Shown: one piece after another, positions 6,898 to 16,012 of the stretch | How positions within the stretch are numbered: the first letter of the stretch is position 1 | How the letters are laid out: every line of letters begins with the position of its first letter | NCBI GenBank assembly: GCA_050747525.1 | Contig: JBOGOC010000031.1 | Location: forward strand, 1-64,000 | Direction: 5' to 3' | DNA: 64,000 bases | Source: JBOGOC01 sp050747525 | GTDB lineage: Bacteria; Acidobacteriota; Polarisedimenticolia; JACPZX01; DASXTC01 | Program-made: the position numbers and the translations under genes | Notes under the pieces: generated by a model | Databases searched by the model: none | What the model saw: the letters and a program-made list of their open reading frames with translations, nothing else | Told to the model about the DNA's origin: nothing

Positions 6898-9180
6898 ATG
6901 AAACGGATGAGACCGCGCCGCATCCCCCGCGATCGCGGCCACGAGCCACGGGTGCCGGTGCCGCAGTTCACACCCGCGGTCGGCTACGGGACTCTTCTGG
7001 CCCTGCTGCGGCGCTCTTCGGAGCCGGTCACCATCCCTCACATCATGCGGCAGCTGGGCCTGGAGCGGGATGCCGAGGACGCGCTGCGCGGCCAGATGGA
7101 GTTCCTGGAGCGCCGCGGAGCCGTCTTCTCGCAGAGGCGCGGCCGATGGTCCCTTCATGCGCGCTCGCGCGTGGTGGTGGGGCGCTTCGTCTCGCCTCGA
7201 GGGAGCTTCGGCTTCGTGACCGCAGAGGAGAGGGGCGGAGCGGACCTGTTCATTCCGCCCCGGGCCCGCCACGGCGCGTCGCACGGCGATCGGGTCCTGG
7301 CCCGAGTCGCCCAGAGCGGCCGTCACGAGGAGCGAGGTCGACGGAAGGGAGCGGCACGACGTGGGGCGGCGCCCTCGGGCCCCACCGGCGAGATCCTGGC
7401 CGTGATCGAGCGACGCTCCCCGCGCATTGCCGCTGTGTATCATGCGGGGCCGGGGGGGGGCATGCTGCTGCCGCGCGACGAGCGGCTCGGCCCCCCCATG
7501 CAGGTGACGTCCGGCGGGGACGGGGCGGCCCCGGCCGACGGGGTGGTGGTCTGGGCCGAGCCGGTCGGGCCTCAGGACAGAGATCGCACCTCTCTCGGGC
7601 GCATCGTCTCGGTGGTCGGGCCCCCCGAGGACCCGGGGGTCCAGCAGCAGGTCATCGAGGCGATGTTCGAGCTGCCGGGCCCCTTTCCCCCCGAGGCCGA
7701 GCGGGATGCGGCCGCGCTTCCGGGAGAGCTGGGCGGCCGCGACCGGCGCGGCCGGGAGGATCTCACGTCCTCGATGGTGGTCACCATCGACCCCGAAGGG
7801 GCTCGCGACCATGACGACGCCGTGGGGCTGGAGACGATCGAGACCGGTCGCGGGCCGGCCTTCCGGCTCTCCGTTCACATCGCGGACGTTTCCCACTACG
7901 TGACCGAGGGTTCCGCCATGGACGTCGAGGCGCAGCGCCGCGGGACCAGCGTGTACTTTCCGGGGCGACACATCCCCATGCTGCCGATGCGCCTGACATC
8001 CGGCCTGTGCAGCCTGGTGGCCGGGGAGGATCGGCTGGCGCAGAGCGTCATCATGGACTTCGAGCCGGAAGGGAAGTGCGTGAACCTCAGGTTCGCGGAC
8101 ACCGTGATCCGGAGCCGGGCCGACCTGACCTACGAGCGCGCCCTCGATCTGATGCAGGGGGAAGGGACGCCCGGCGACGACGAGTCCCTGCGCCCTCTGC
8201 TGATGCGGATGAAGGAGCTGAGCCGCGCCCTGCGGACCCGCCGCATGGGGCGCGGCAGCCTCGACCTGGATCTCCCCGAGACGAAGATCCAAGTGGACGC
8301 GGAGGGTCGTCCCGTGGGTGTGCGCGCCGAGGCTCACACCATCGCCCATCAGGCCATCGAAGAGTTCATGCTGGCGGCCAACGAGACGGTGGCCGGATGG
8401 CTGGCGCGCACCCGTTTCGCGAGCCTCTACCGCATCCACGAGGATCCCGACCCCGCGGAGGTCGACCAGCTGGAGGAGGAGCTGGGAGCCCTGGGCTTCC
8501 CGCTGCGCCGGGCGCGAGGCACCGCCTCGGTCAGGCTGGGCGCGATCCTGGAGCAGGCACGCGGGGCGGTGGAGGAGCCCGCCATCGCCATGATGGTCCT
8601 GAGGACCCTGAAGCTCGCGCGGTACAGCCATGAGGCGGTGGGGCACTTCGGTCTGGCCGCGCCTCTCTACACGCACTTCACGTCTCCGCTTCGCCGCTAT
8701 CCCGATCTGGTGGTGCATCGCGTTCTGCGATCGGCGCGCGTTGCCCGGGCCGCTGCCGGAGAGCCGACGGACGAGGCGCAGGAACGGCTGGCCGCGGTCG
8801 CGCTGGAATGCTCCACGCTCGAGCGCCGCGCCGAAGAGGCCGAGCGGGCGATGGAAGCGTGGCAGGAGGCCGTCTACATGAAGGGGCGCATCGGAGAGAT
8901 CTTCGACGGCGTGGTGACGGGGCGCACGGAACGCTCCCTGTTCGTCACGCTCGAAGGGCTCGGTGTGGAGGGATTCGTCCCGCTGCCGCCCTCCGGCCGG
9001 GAGCCGGCGCGCGGCAGTGGCAGACATCCGGGCCGGCGCCGCGAGAGCCCCCGGCAGCCGGGGGGCGCCTCCGCCTGGAGGCTGGGAGATCCGGTGCGGG
9101 TCCGCGTCCACGACGTGGACACCTTCCGGGGGCGGATCCTGCTCAGGCCTCTGAGCCCGGACTCGCCGCCACCGGCGTGA
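6898..9180 (+). CDS. rnr: Ribonuclease R
   Basis: A 3'-5' exoribonuclease of 760 residues that degrades structured RNA and works with the degradosome and trans-translation. Order of domains: winged-helix (about 25-85), two cold-shock domains (about 90-270), RNB catalytic domain with TIDPEGARDHDDAV (about 296-309, metal-binding aspartates), and an S1 domain near 660-755. The S1 domain is interrupted by a basic Arg/Gly/Pro-rich insert (about residues 700-725), and a second basic linker sits near 140-160. The ATG has no clear Shine-Dalgarno box. Its last 38 bases overlap the end of lon on the other strand. Confidence 0.95.
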   Translation: MKRMRPRRIPRDRGHEPRVPVPQFTPAVGYGTLLALLRRSSEPVTIPHIMRQLGLERDAEDALRGQMEFLERRGAVFSQRRGRWSLHARSRVVVGRFVSPRGSFGFVTAEERGGADLFIPPRARHGASHGDRVLARVAQSGRHEERGRRKGAARRGAAPSGPTGEILAVIERRSPRIAAVYHAGPGGGMLLPRDERLGPPMQVTSGGDGAAPADGVVVWAEPVGPQDRDRTSLGRIVSVVGPPEDPGVQQQVIEAMFELPGPFPPEAERDAAALPGELGGRDRRGREDLTSSMVVTIDPEGARDHDDAVGLETIETGRGPAFRLSVHIADVSHYVTEGSAMDVEAQRRGTSVYFPGRHIPMLPMRLTSGLCSLVAGEDRLAQSVIMDFEPEGKCVNLRFADTVIRSRADLTYERALDLMQGEGTPGDDESLRPLLMRMKELSRALRTRRMGRGSLDLDLPETKIQVDAEGRPVGVRAEAHTIAHQAIEEFMLAANETVAGWLARTRFASLYRIHEDPDPAEVDQLEEELGALGFPLRRARGTASVRLGAILEQARGAVEEPAIAMMVLRTLKLARYSHEAVGHFGLAAPLYTHFTSPLRRYPDLVVHRVLRSARVARAAAGEPTDEAQERLAAVALECSTLERRAEEAERAMEAWQEAVYMKGRIGEIFDGVVTGRTERSLFVTLEGLGVEGFVPLPPSGREPARGSGRHPGRRRESPRQPGGASAWRLGDPVRVRVHDVDTFRGRILLRPLSPDSPPPA

Positions 9181-11521
9181 CCGGAGCCGTCAGGGCCACG
9201 GCCAGCACGTCGTCCAGAGTCTCCGCGAAGTGGAAGGTCATGTCGCGGCGCAGCTCTTCGGGGACGTCCACCAGGTCCTTGCGGTTGCGTGCCGGGATGA
9301 TCACCGAGTAGATCCCCGCGCGCCGGGCGGCCAGGACCTTCTCCTTGATGCCCCCCACGGGCAGCACCTTGCCCCGCAGGGTGATCTCGCCGGTCATGGC
9401 CACCTCGTGGCCGCAGGGGACCCCGGTGAGCAGCGACACCAGCGACGCCACCATGGTGACTCCGGCCGAGGGGCCGTCCTTGGGGATGGCCCCTTGAGGG
9501 ACGTGGATGTGGATGTCGCTCGTCTCGAAGAAATCGGGGGAGATCCCCATGGACAGAGCGCGGCTGCGCACGTACGAGAGCGCGGCCTGCGCCGACTCCT
9601 TCATCACGTCACCCAGCTGACCCGTGATGATGAGCCCCTTGTTCCCCTTCATCAGGGTCGATTCGATGTAGAGGATCTCTCCTCCCGTGGGTGTCCAGGC
9701 CAGGCCGATGGCCACGCCGGGAACCCGCGTGCGCTCGGCCGTCTCGGACTCGAAGCGCTCGGGCCCGAGGAACTCCTCCACGTCCTCGGCGCGCACGATG
9801 ATGGTCTGGGTGGCTCCTTCCGCGACACGCCGGGCCACCTTGCGGCACACGCTCCCCAGCTCGCGCTCCAGGTTCCGCAGGCCCGCTTCGCGCGTGTAGC
9901 CCTTGATGATGGTCCGCACCGCGTCGTCGTGAATCACGATCTGCTCGGGCTTGAGGCCGTGATTGGCCACCTGGCGGGGGATCAGGTGCTGCCGGGCGAT
10001 GTGCAGCTTCTCTTCCTCCGTGTACCCCGGCAGCTGCAGCACCTCCATGCGATCCCTCAGGGCCGGCGGGATGGTGTCCAGAATGTTGGCCGTGGTGATG
10101 AACAGCACGCGCGAGAGATCGAAGGGGACCTCGAGGAAGTGGTCCGAGAAGGAGAAGTTCTGCTCCGGGTCGAGCACCTCCAGGAGCGCGGAGGACGGAT
10201 CGCCGCGGAAGTCGGCCCCCAGCTTGTCCACCTCGTCCAGCACGATGACGGGGTTGTTGCTCCCCACCTTGCGGATGGACTGGACGATCCGCCCGGGCAT
10301 GGATCCGATGTAGGTGCGGCGGTGCCCGCGGATCTCGGCCTCGTCGCGCACCCCGCCGAGGGAGACGCGGTAGAAGTTGCGTCCCATGGCCCGTGCGATC
10401 GACCGCCCCAGCGAGGTCTTGCCCGTCCCCGGCGGCCCCACGAAGCACAGGATGGGCCCCTTCAGGTCATGCTTGAGCTTGAGGACAGCGAGGTACTCGA
10501 GGATACGGTCCTTCACCTTGGAGAGATCGTAGTGGTCCTCGTCCAGCACGCGGCGCGCCTCGCCGATGTCCAGCTTGTCCTCGGTGGATTTCGACCAGGG
10601 GAGGTCGATGAGGATGTCGAGGTAGTTGCGGATCACCGAATGCTCGGCCGAGGCGGCCGGCGTCAGGCGCAGGCGGTTGAGCTCCTTCTGGGCCTCCTTC
10701 TCGACCTCAGGAGGCATGGCCGCCACCTTGATCTTCTCCGTCAGCTCGTTGATCTCCGCGGCCGACTCGTCCTCGTCGCCCAGCTCCTTCTGGATGGCCT
10801 TCATCTGCTCGCGCAGGTAGAACTTGCGCTGGTTCTTGTCGATCTCTTCCTGCACCTCCTGCTGGATCTTGCTGCCGATCTCCATGACCTCGATCTCGCG
10901 GCTGATGAAGCGCGTGATCTTCTCCAGGCGCGCCTTCACGTCGAGGGTCTCGAGGATTTCCTGCTTCTGGTCCAGCTTGAGGCCGAAGACGGCGGCCGCC
11001 ATGTCCGCGAGCCGGCCGGGGCTGTTCACGTTGAGGAAGGTGATGCCCAGCTCGTCGGCGTTGATGGGCAGCATGGAGATCATCTTCTGGATCTGGTTGA
11101 GGAGGTTCTTGGTGAGCCCCTCCACCTCGGACCCGGTGTGGGTCTGCTCGCGCAGCACCTCCACGCGCGCGACGGGGATGGGCTCGCGCTGGACCATGTC
11201 CAGGATGCGGATGCGCTCCAGTCCGCGCGTGAGCACGCGCAGTGTGCCGTCGGGGTACTTGAGGAGCTTGAGCACCGTGGCCGCGGTGCCCACGCGGAAG
11301 ATGTCGTCGGGACCCGGCTCCTCCACGGCGGGGTTGCGCTGCGCCACGAGCGCGATGGTCTTGTTCCCCACCAGGACCTGATCCACGGTGCGGATGGACA
11401 GCGGCCTGCCGACCACCAGAGGGGCCGGGAGATGGGGGAAGACCACCGTGTCCCTCAGCGGAAGGATCGGCAGTGCGTCCGGGATGCGAGGGGTTTCGAC
11501 CTCGCGGACCTCTTCGGTCAT
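9143..11521 (-). CDS. lon: ATP-dependent protease La (Lon)
   Basis: Full-length LonA of 792 residues. The N-terminal substrate-binding domain begins at ILPLRDTVVFP; the AAA+ module has Walker A GPPGTGKTSLG (near 365) and Walker B VIVLDEVDKL; the proteolytic domain has the catalytic serine in PKDGPSAGVTM (near 685) and lysine in RGKVLPVGGIKEKVLAA (near 727). It degrades misfolded and regulatory proteins in the cytoplasm. It is transcribed after rpsT with a 75-bp gap and converges on rnr. No HAIR or CIRCE heat-shock site was recognised upstream. Confidence 0.98.
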   Translation of the reverse strand: MTEEVREVETPRIPDALPILPLRDTVVFPHLPAPLVVGRPLSIRTVDQVLVGNKTIALVAQRNPAVEEPGPDDIFRVGTAATVLKLLKYPDGTLRVLTRGLERIRILDMVQREPIPVARVEVLREQTHTGSEVEGLTKNLLNQIQKMISMLPINADELGITFLNVNSPGRLADMAAAVFGLKLDQKQEILETLDVKARLEKITRFISREIEVMEIGSKIQQEVQEEIDKNQRKFYLREQMKAIQKELGDEDESAAEINELTEKIKVAAMPPEVEKEAQKELNRLRLTPAASAEHSVIRNYLDILIDLPWSKSTEDKLDIGEARRVLDEDHYDLSKVKDRILEYLAVLKLKHDLKGPILCFVGPPGTGKTSLGRSIARAMGRNFYRVSLGGVRDEAEIRGHRRTYIGSMPGRIVQSIRKVGSNNPVIVLDEVDKLGADFRGDPSSALLEVLDPEQNFSFSDHFLEVPFDLSRVLFITTANILDTIPPALRDRMEVLQLPGYTEEEKLHIARQHLIPRQVANHGLKPEQIVIHDDAVRTIIKGYTREAGLRNLERELGSVCRKVARRVAEGATQTIIVRAEDVEEFLGPERFESETAERTRVPGVAIGLAWTPTGGEILYIESTLMKGNKGLIITGQLGDVMKESAQAALSYVRSRALSMGISPDFFETSDIHIHVPQGAIPKDGPSAGVTMVASLVSLLTGVPCGHEVAMTGEITLRGKVLPVGGIKEKVLAARRAGIYSVIIPARNRKDLVDVPEELRRDMTFHFAETLDDVLAVALTAPVTPVAASPGSEA

Positions 11522-11596
11522 CGATCGTCTCCTCGGGGACCCTCTGGATAAGGAGGATCCCCAGAATTTACACGATCAACAACGCGGGACGACTCT

Positions 11597-11905
11597 CTAT
11601 TTCGCGGGGACTCGCGCGGAACCCTGGCGGGTCCCCGCTCCAGCCGCAAGGGAGTTGACGAGGCGCGTCAGGCGAGACTTGTGCCGGGACGCCGTGTTCT
11701 CGTGGAGCACACCCTTCTGAATGGAGCGGTCGATCAGAGCGATAGTCTCCGGGAGGAGGCGCCGCGCCGACTCGAGGTCGTTCTCGGCAACGGTGGCGCG
11801 CAGTTTCTTGAGCTGGGACCGCAGCCGGGTGGTGTTGGATCTGTTGGCCGCCCTGCGCTTGAGGCTCTGAGCGTGCCGCTTGATTGCCGAGGAATGAGTG
11901 GCCAT
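11597..11905 (-). CDS. rpsT: 30S ribosomal protein S20
   Basis: A 102-residue basic protein with the S20 signature: an N-terminal ATHSSAIKRHAQSLKRR followed by long helices with many Lys/Arg and the ending ENTASRHKSRLTRLVNSL. It binds 16S rRNA early in 30S assembly. The ATG follows an AAGGAG box (CAAGGAGCGG). A promoter lies between it and cpoB, so it is probably transcribed alone or together with lon. Confidence 0.97.
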   Translation of the reverse strand: MATHSSAIKRHAQSLKRRAANRSNTTRLRSQLKKLRATVAENDLESARRLLPETIALIDRSIQKGVLHENTASRHKSRLTRLVNSLAAGAGTRQGSARVPAK

Positions 11906-11938
11906 TCTCGAGTCCGCTCCTTGTCAGATATGAGCGGC

Positions 11939-11967
11939 AGGGTAGTGCAGGGTTTCAATCGTGTCAA
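11939..11967 (-). promoter_or_regulatory. Putative rpsT promoter
   Basis: On the minus strand a consensus TTGACA (11967-11962) and a weaker TACCCT (11944-11939) are 17 bases apart. The element sits exactly in the gap between the stop of cpoB and the rpsT ribosome binding site. Confidence 0.5.
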
Positions 11968-12759
11968 TCACCGCGAACGGAGCCCCATCTGCTGCAGGCG
12001 CTCCGCGGCCAGCCGGGCCTCTTCGGTCTGGGGCTGAGTCTCGATGAGGGTCTGCAGCGTGGTGACTCCCTGGCTCGACTGCCCGGTCTGGATCTGGGAA
12101 AGCCCCTTCTTCAGCAGGGCCGCCGGGACGCGCGTGGCTCCCGGATAGCGGCTGGCGACCAGATCGAAGGCTTCGACCGCCTCCTTGAACTTCCCCTGGC
12201 TGTAGAGGCATTCCCCGATCCAGTACTGGGCGTCGGAGGCCAGGGGAGCATCGGAGCGGCTCTTGAGGAAGTCGCTGAAGCCCATCACCGCCAGCTCGTA
12301 GTTCCCCTTGGCGTAGTCCGCGTAAGCGGCGTTGAAGGCGGGGTCCGCGGACCCCGATCCCGTGGCCGCCGGGGCGTTCCCGGCGGCCGGACGGGTAGCG
12401 GGGGCGCTCCCCTGGGTGCCTTTCACGCCGCCCATCGTCTGAATCTGGTGCGACAGCGCAGACACCCTTGCCTTCAGGTCCTCGATCTGCTCGGCCATGG
12501 CCCGGTTCTGATCGAGCAGGGCCTGCAGGGAGGCCTTCAGATCGTTCTGCCCCGGGGGGCCTGCCGGGCTCTGCCCGGTGACCTGCGATCCCAGCTCGTC
12601 GAGCTTGGAGCGGTTGCCGGCCGAGGTCTGCTGGATCTGGAAGAGCTGCTTCTTCACCTCCTCCAGATCGGTCTGCAGCCGTGTGGCCTGAGTCGAGGTC
12701 AGGCACCCCGTGCCGGCGGCCGAAAGGACGAGCAGGCAGCCGAGGAGCAGTCGTCGCAC
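11968..12759 (-). CDS. cpoB: Tol-Pal accessory protein CpoB (YbgF-like)
   Basis: A 263-residue envelope protein. The N-terminus has a signal sequence ending in AAGTGC, which reads as a lipobox, so it may be lipid-anchored; E. coli CpoB is soluble. A coiled-coil segment (about 25-60 and 80-120) is followed by an Ala/Pro linker and a C-terminal TPR domain with the YbgF-type pattern (YADYAKGNYELAVMGF, then DAQYWIGECLYSQGKFKEA). In E. coli CpoB links Tol-driven constriction to peptidoglycan synthesis. It lies 6 bp after pal, the last gene of the tol operon. Confidence 0.92.
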   Translation of the reverse strand: MRRLLLGCLLVLSAAGTGCLTSTQATRLQTDLEEVKKQLFQIQQTSAGNRSKLDELGSQVTGQSPAGPPGQNDLKASLQALLDQNRAMAEQIEDLKARVSALSHQIQTMGGVKGTQGSAPATRPAAGNAPAATGSGSADPAFNAAYADYAKGNYELAVMGFSDFLKSRSDAPLASDAQYWIGECLYSQGKFKEAVEAFDLVASRYPGATRVPAALLKKGLSQIQTGQSSQGVTTLQTLIETQPQTEEARLAAERLQQMGLRSR

Positions 12760-12765
12760 GTTGGC

Positions 12766-13338
12766 TTACCCTTCCTCGAGGAGGAACTCGGAGCGACGGT
12801 TCCTGGCCCAGGACTGCTCGTCGTGACTCGGAGCCGCGGGGCGCTCCTCACCGTAGGAGATGGTGCGGATGCGCGAGGCCGGGACCCCCAGGTTGATGAG
12901 GTACTGGCGGGCGGCGTTGGCCCGCTGATCCCCCAGGTTCATGTTGTACTCGTTGGTGCCGCGCTCGTCGCAGTGCCCTTCGATGACCACCTTGAACCGG
13001 GCCAGGTTGCCCGTGAGCTGCTGGGCGTTGGCCTGCAGGGTGGGGCGCTGATCCGGGCGCACATCGAAAGCATCGAAGTCGAAGTAGATCGCCTTGAGAA
13101 CCCCCTGCCGGTTCAGCTCGTCGGCAGTGGCACCACGCTGCTGCGGGACGTCCTGCTCGACGACCTGCTTCATGGGCTGAGCGTCCACCTGCTCGGCAGG
13201 TGCGGCCTTCTCCACCGGAGGCGGCTCGGGTGTCGTGGTCACGGGCTGGGGCTTCTTCTTGCAGCCGGCCGTGAAAGCCATGGCTACGATGAGCGCGCAG
13301 GCGAGGAGGGGGAAGGATGACCTGGGCTTCACGAACAT
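12766..13338 (-). CDS. pal: Peptidoglycan-associated lipoprotein Pal
   Basis: An outer-membrane lipoprotein of 190 residues. The signal peptide ends at FTAGC (lipobox), then comes a Pro/Glu-rich tether and a C-terminal OmpA-like domain with YFDFDAFDVRPDQ and IEGHCDERGTNEYN, the diaminopimelate-contacting region. The start at 13338 follows AGGAGGTGCCC; the longer open frame upstream overlaps tolB and is a shadow. With TolB it anchors the outer membrane to the cell wall. Confidence 0.96.
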   Translation of the reverse strand: MFVKPRSSFPLLACALIVAMAFTAGCKKKPQPVTTTPEPPPVEKAAPAEQVDAQPMKQVVEQDVPQQRGATADELNRQGVLKAIYFDFDAFDVRPDQRPTLQANAQQLTGNLARFKVVIEGHCDERGTNEYNMNLGDQRANAARQYLINLGVPASRIRTISYGEERPAAPSHDEQSWARNRRSEFLLEEG

Positions 13339-13405
13339 GGGCACCTCCTGATGTAGGACATTGCGAGGGTAAAGCGGGACGAGTATAGCACGGCATTTTC
13401 GGACT

Positions 13406-14728
13406 TCATCGCGACCAGTCCGGCATGCTGGCCTCGAACGCCGTGTCGATCTTTTCCTGTCTGTTGCCATCGGCATCCATTGTGTAAAGGCGATAGGCTC
13501 CCGTGCGGTTCGAGGTGAACACGATGTGACGACCGTCGCGCGACCAGCGCGGCGTCTCGTTGTTTCCTGCGTTCTGCGTGAGCCGCGCCACCTGCCCCGA
13601 GGCGATGTCCAGGACCATGATGTCGAACCGGCCCTGGACGCGGCTCGAGTACGCCAGCTTGTCCCCCGCGGGGGACCATGCGGGCGAATCGTTGTAGTCC
13701 CCGGAGGTGGTGACGCGGCGCGCGTTGCCCCCCTCCGCATCCATGATCCAGATGTGCGGGCGCCCGCTGCGCCCCGAAGTGAAGGCGATCTCCCGGCCGG
13801 TCGGAGACCAGGCCGGGCTGGTGTCGGAGCCCTTGGTGGAGGTGATCTTGCGCGCCCTCTTTGCGGCCACGTCCAGGACGTAGATCTCCGACTCACCCTG
13901 GCTGGCGCTGGAGAAGGCGATGAGGCGCCCGTCGGGGGACCAGTCGGGGGCCACGCACAGCTCGCTCGCGTCCGGGGAGACGTCCACGGTGCTGCCATCG
14001 TCTCCGTTGTACACGTACAGGCGCGGCGTTCCCTTCTTGTAGGACACGAAGGCCAGCTGCTTGCCGTCCGGAGACCAGACCGGTGACAGGTTCAGCGACT
14101 TGTTGCGCGTGATCTGGTTGAGATCCTGGCCGTCATAGTCCATGACGAAGATCTCCTTGGCCTGTCCCACCTTGCCGACGAGCACCAGACGGCTCAGCGA
14201 TACGCCGGGGCGACCGGTGTAGGCCACCGTGATGTCGTTGGCGATCCTGTGGGCGATGTCCCGCGCCAGGGGAGGAGCGCCCCGGTACCTCTTCCCTAAT
14301 ATGAGCGCTTCGCTGCGGCTGTCGAACAGCAACCCCTCGACCACCAGCTCCGACCCGCCCCCCACGGTGCCATGAACGACGCCGTCCGCCCCGATGGCGG
14401 CGAATTCGCGGAATGGGATGCGGTCGGCCCCCAGCGTGATGCTGGAGTACAAGGACGCCGGAAGCACGTTGAACAGGCCCGAAAAAGCCAGATCCGCTTC
14501 CACCACCGATCGGATGAGTGCGGCCGCCTCGCCCGCCGCGCTCCCTGCGGCCGGCTGCAGCCGAAGCTCGGGAATGGCCAGTGGGATCCGCCGCTGGGCG
14601 GCCCCGGTGATCTTGAGCCCGATCTGGGGCTCGTTCGGATCCTGGGGACCGGCGGAGAGGGGGATCCCGACGGTCAGGACGAGGGCGACGGTGACGAGTG
14701 TTCTTCCTCCATGCATGCTCATGCCCAC
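13406..14728 (-). CDS. tolB: Tol-Pal system periplasmic protein TolB
   Basis: Periplasmic protein of about 440 residues with a signal peptide (TLVTVALVLTVGIPLSAG), an N-terminal alpha/beta domain (to about 165) and a six-bladed beta propeller built from WD40-like units: SPDGKQLAF, SPDGRLIAFSS, SPTGREIAFTS, SPAGDKLAYSS and SRDGRHIVFTS are visible. It interacts with Pal and TolA. Three ATG codons (residues 1, 3, 5) could initiate. It sits between tolA and pal as in most Tol operons. Confidence 0.96.
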   Translation of the reverse strand: MGMSMHGGRTLVTVALVLTVGIPLSAGPQDPNEPQIGLKITGAAQRRIPLAIPELRLQPAAGSAAGEAAALIRSVVEADLAFSGLFNVLPASLYSSITLGADRIPFREFAAIGADGVVHGTVGGGSELVVEGLLFDSRSEALILGKRYRGAPPLARDIAHRIANDITVAYTGRPGVSLSRLVLVGKVGQAKEIFVMDYDGQDLNQITRNKSLNLSPVWSPDGKQLAFVSYKKGTPRLYVYNGDDGSTVDVSPDASELCVAPDWSPDGRLIAFSSASQGESEIYVLDVAAKRARKITSTKGSDTSPAWSPTGREIAFTSGRSGRPHIWIMDAEGGNARRVTTSGDYNDSPAWSPAGDKLAYSSRVQGRFDIMVLDIASGQVARLTQNAGNNETPRWSRDGRHIVFTSNRTGAYRLYTMDADGNRQEKIDTAFEASMPDWSR

Positions 14729-14740
14729 GCCCTCGATGGC

Positions 14741-15550
14741 TCAGTCAGATGTCAGCTCGAACACAACCTCGGCGCTCACCGAGGCGTGACCATACTGAAA
14801 CGGCAGAGGCGGCAGCGGATTGCTGTCGTATACGGCGCGCAGGGCGCTCTGATCCAGGGCGTCGTTGCCGCTGCGCTCCACCAGGCGCGGATCCTGGACA
14901 ATCCCCGATTTCAGGATGGTGAACTGCACACGGGCGGTCAGGGTCTGCGTCAGGCCTTCGGGCGCCACCGGCCGCCTCCAGTTGGACTGCAGGATGGACA
15001 CCAGGCTGGAGCGGTAGTAGTCGTAGGGGAAAGCGGAGGATCCGATGGAAGGGACCCCGCCGGGTCCGGTGCTCCCACCGAAGGTGATCCCGTGATCAGG
15101 CTGGTCCGGCTTCGGCTCCTCGACCGGCTCGGGCGGCGGCTCCTCGGACTGCTCGGGGGCCGGCTTCTCTGGCTCGGGCTTCGGCTGCGGCGGGGAGGGC
15201 TTCTCGGGCTTCTGTGGCTCGGGCTTCTTGGCTTTGGTCTTCGGGCGCGCCTCCAGGGGCGGCGTGGTCGGATCGGGAGCCGGCTTCTGGGCGCGCCTGG
15301 CCGCCTCCGCGCGCTGCGTAGGCGTGGGCCCCGAGGGCTTCGGGGTCGGCGCGGGCCCCGGCAGGGACAGCGCCGACGCGGGCACGATCTCCGCGACGAT
15401 GGCGCGCGGCATCGGGGTGGGCTGCGTGAGGCGCGGCAGGATCGAGAACGCCGCGAGAGCCACCACGTGGACCACCGCACTGGCGCCCGCCAGCTTCATC
15501 AGAATCGCTTCGGCCTCGTCTTGCCGGGCCATGCGGACGGCGATCTTCAT
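14741..15550 (-). CDS. tolA: TolA/TonB-family energy-transducing protein
   Basis: A 269-residue inner-membrane protein with one N-terminal transmembrane segment (SAVVHVVALAAFSILP), a periplasm-spanning Pro/Lys/Glu-rich region (about 60-155) and a TonB/TolA C-terminal domain (about 175-268). The spacer is short and Pro-rich, like TonB, instead of the long Ala-rich helix of E. coli TolA, but the position between tolR and tolB argues for the TolA role. Its ATG overlaps the tolR stop (ATGA). Confidence 0.88.
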   Translation of the reverse strand: MKIAVRMARQDEAEAILMKLAGASAVVHVVALAAFSILPRLTQPTPMPRAIVAEIVPASALSLPGPAPTPKPSGPTPTQRAEAARRAQKPAPDPTTPPLEARPKTKAKKPEPQKPEKPSPPQPKPEPEKPAPEQSEEPPPEPVEEPKPDQPDHGITFGGSTGPGGVPSIGSSAFPYDYYRSSLVSILQSNWRRPVAPEGLTQTLTARVQFTILKSGIVQDPRLVERSGNDALDQSALRAVYDSNPLPPLPFQYGHASVSAEVVFELTSD

Positions 15551-16011
15551 GGTCGTCCCGACGTATCGGTGGCCGCGGAGCCACCCGAAGAGCCCGCGGG
15601 CTCGGTCACCAGCCCCACGCGGGCGATGCCCGCCTTCTTGATGCGATCCATCACCGTCATCACGCGGCCGTAGGGGACCGCCTGGTCGGCGCGCAGATAG
15701 ACGAAGGGGTCCTTGAGGCTGGAAGCCACCGTGGACAGGTGCTTCTCCAGGTCGGCCAGGGGCATCGACGACTGGTTCAGGTAGATGCGGTTGGACCGAT
15801 CGATGGTCACGATGAGACGCTCTTCCTCGGCCCCCGACGCGCTCTCCGCCTTCGGCAGCTCCACGTCCACGCCGCGCTGCATCATGGGCGCGGTCACCAT
15901 GAAGATGATGAGCAGCACCAGCACCACGTCGACCAGGGGCGTCACGTTGATCTCCGCCATGCTGCCCCGATGCCGCTCGCGGCTGCCCGGTGACTCGATG
16001 CCGGCGCCCAC
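15547..16011 (-). CDS. tolR: ExbD/TolR-family biopolymer transporter
   Basis: A 154-residue TolR: one transmembrane helix (VDVVLVLLIIFMVTAP) preceded by MAEINVTPL, then a periplasmic domain. The essential membrane aspartate is present (PLVDVV). Together with TolQ it forms the proton-driven motor of the Tol system. The GTG at 16011 lies 1 base after the tolQ stop and adds a 17-residue basic N-terminus typical of TolR; the internal ATG at 15960 is an alternative start. Confidence 0.94.
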   Translation of the reverse strand: MGAGIESPGSRERHRGSMAEINVTPLVDVVLVLLIIFMVTAPMMQRGVDVELPKAESASGAEEERLIVTIDRSNRIYLNQSSMPLADLEKHLSTVASSLKDPFVYLRADQAVPYGRVMTVMDRIKKAGIARVGLVTEPAGSSGGSAATDTSGRP

Positions 16012-16012
16012 G

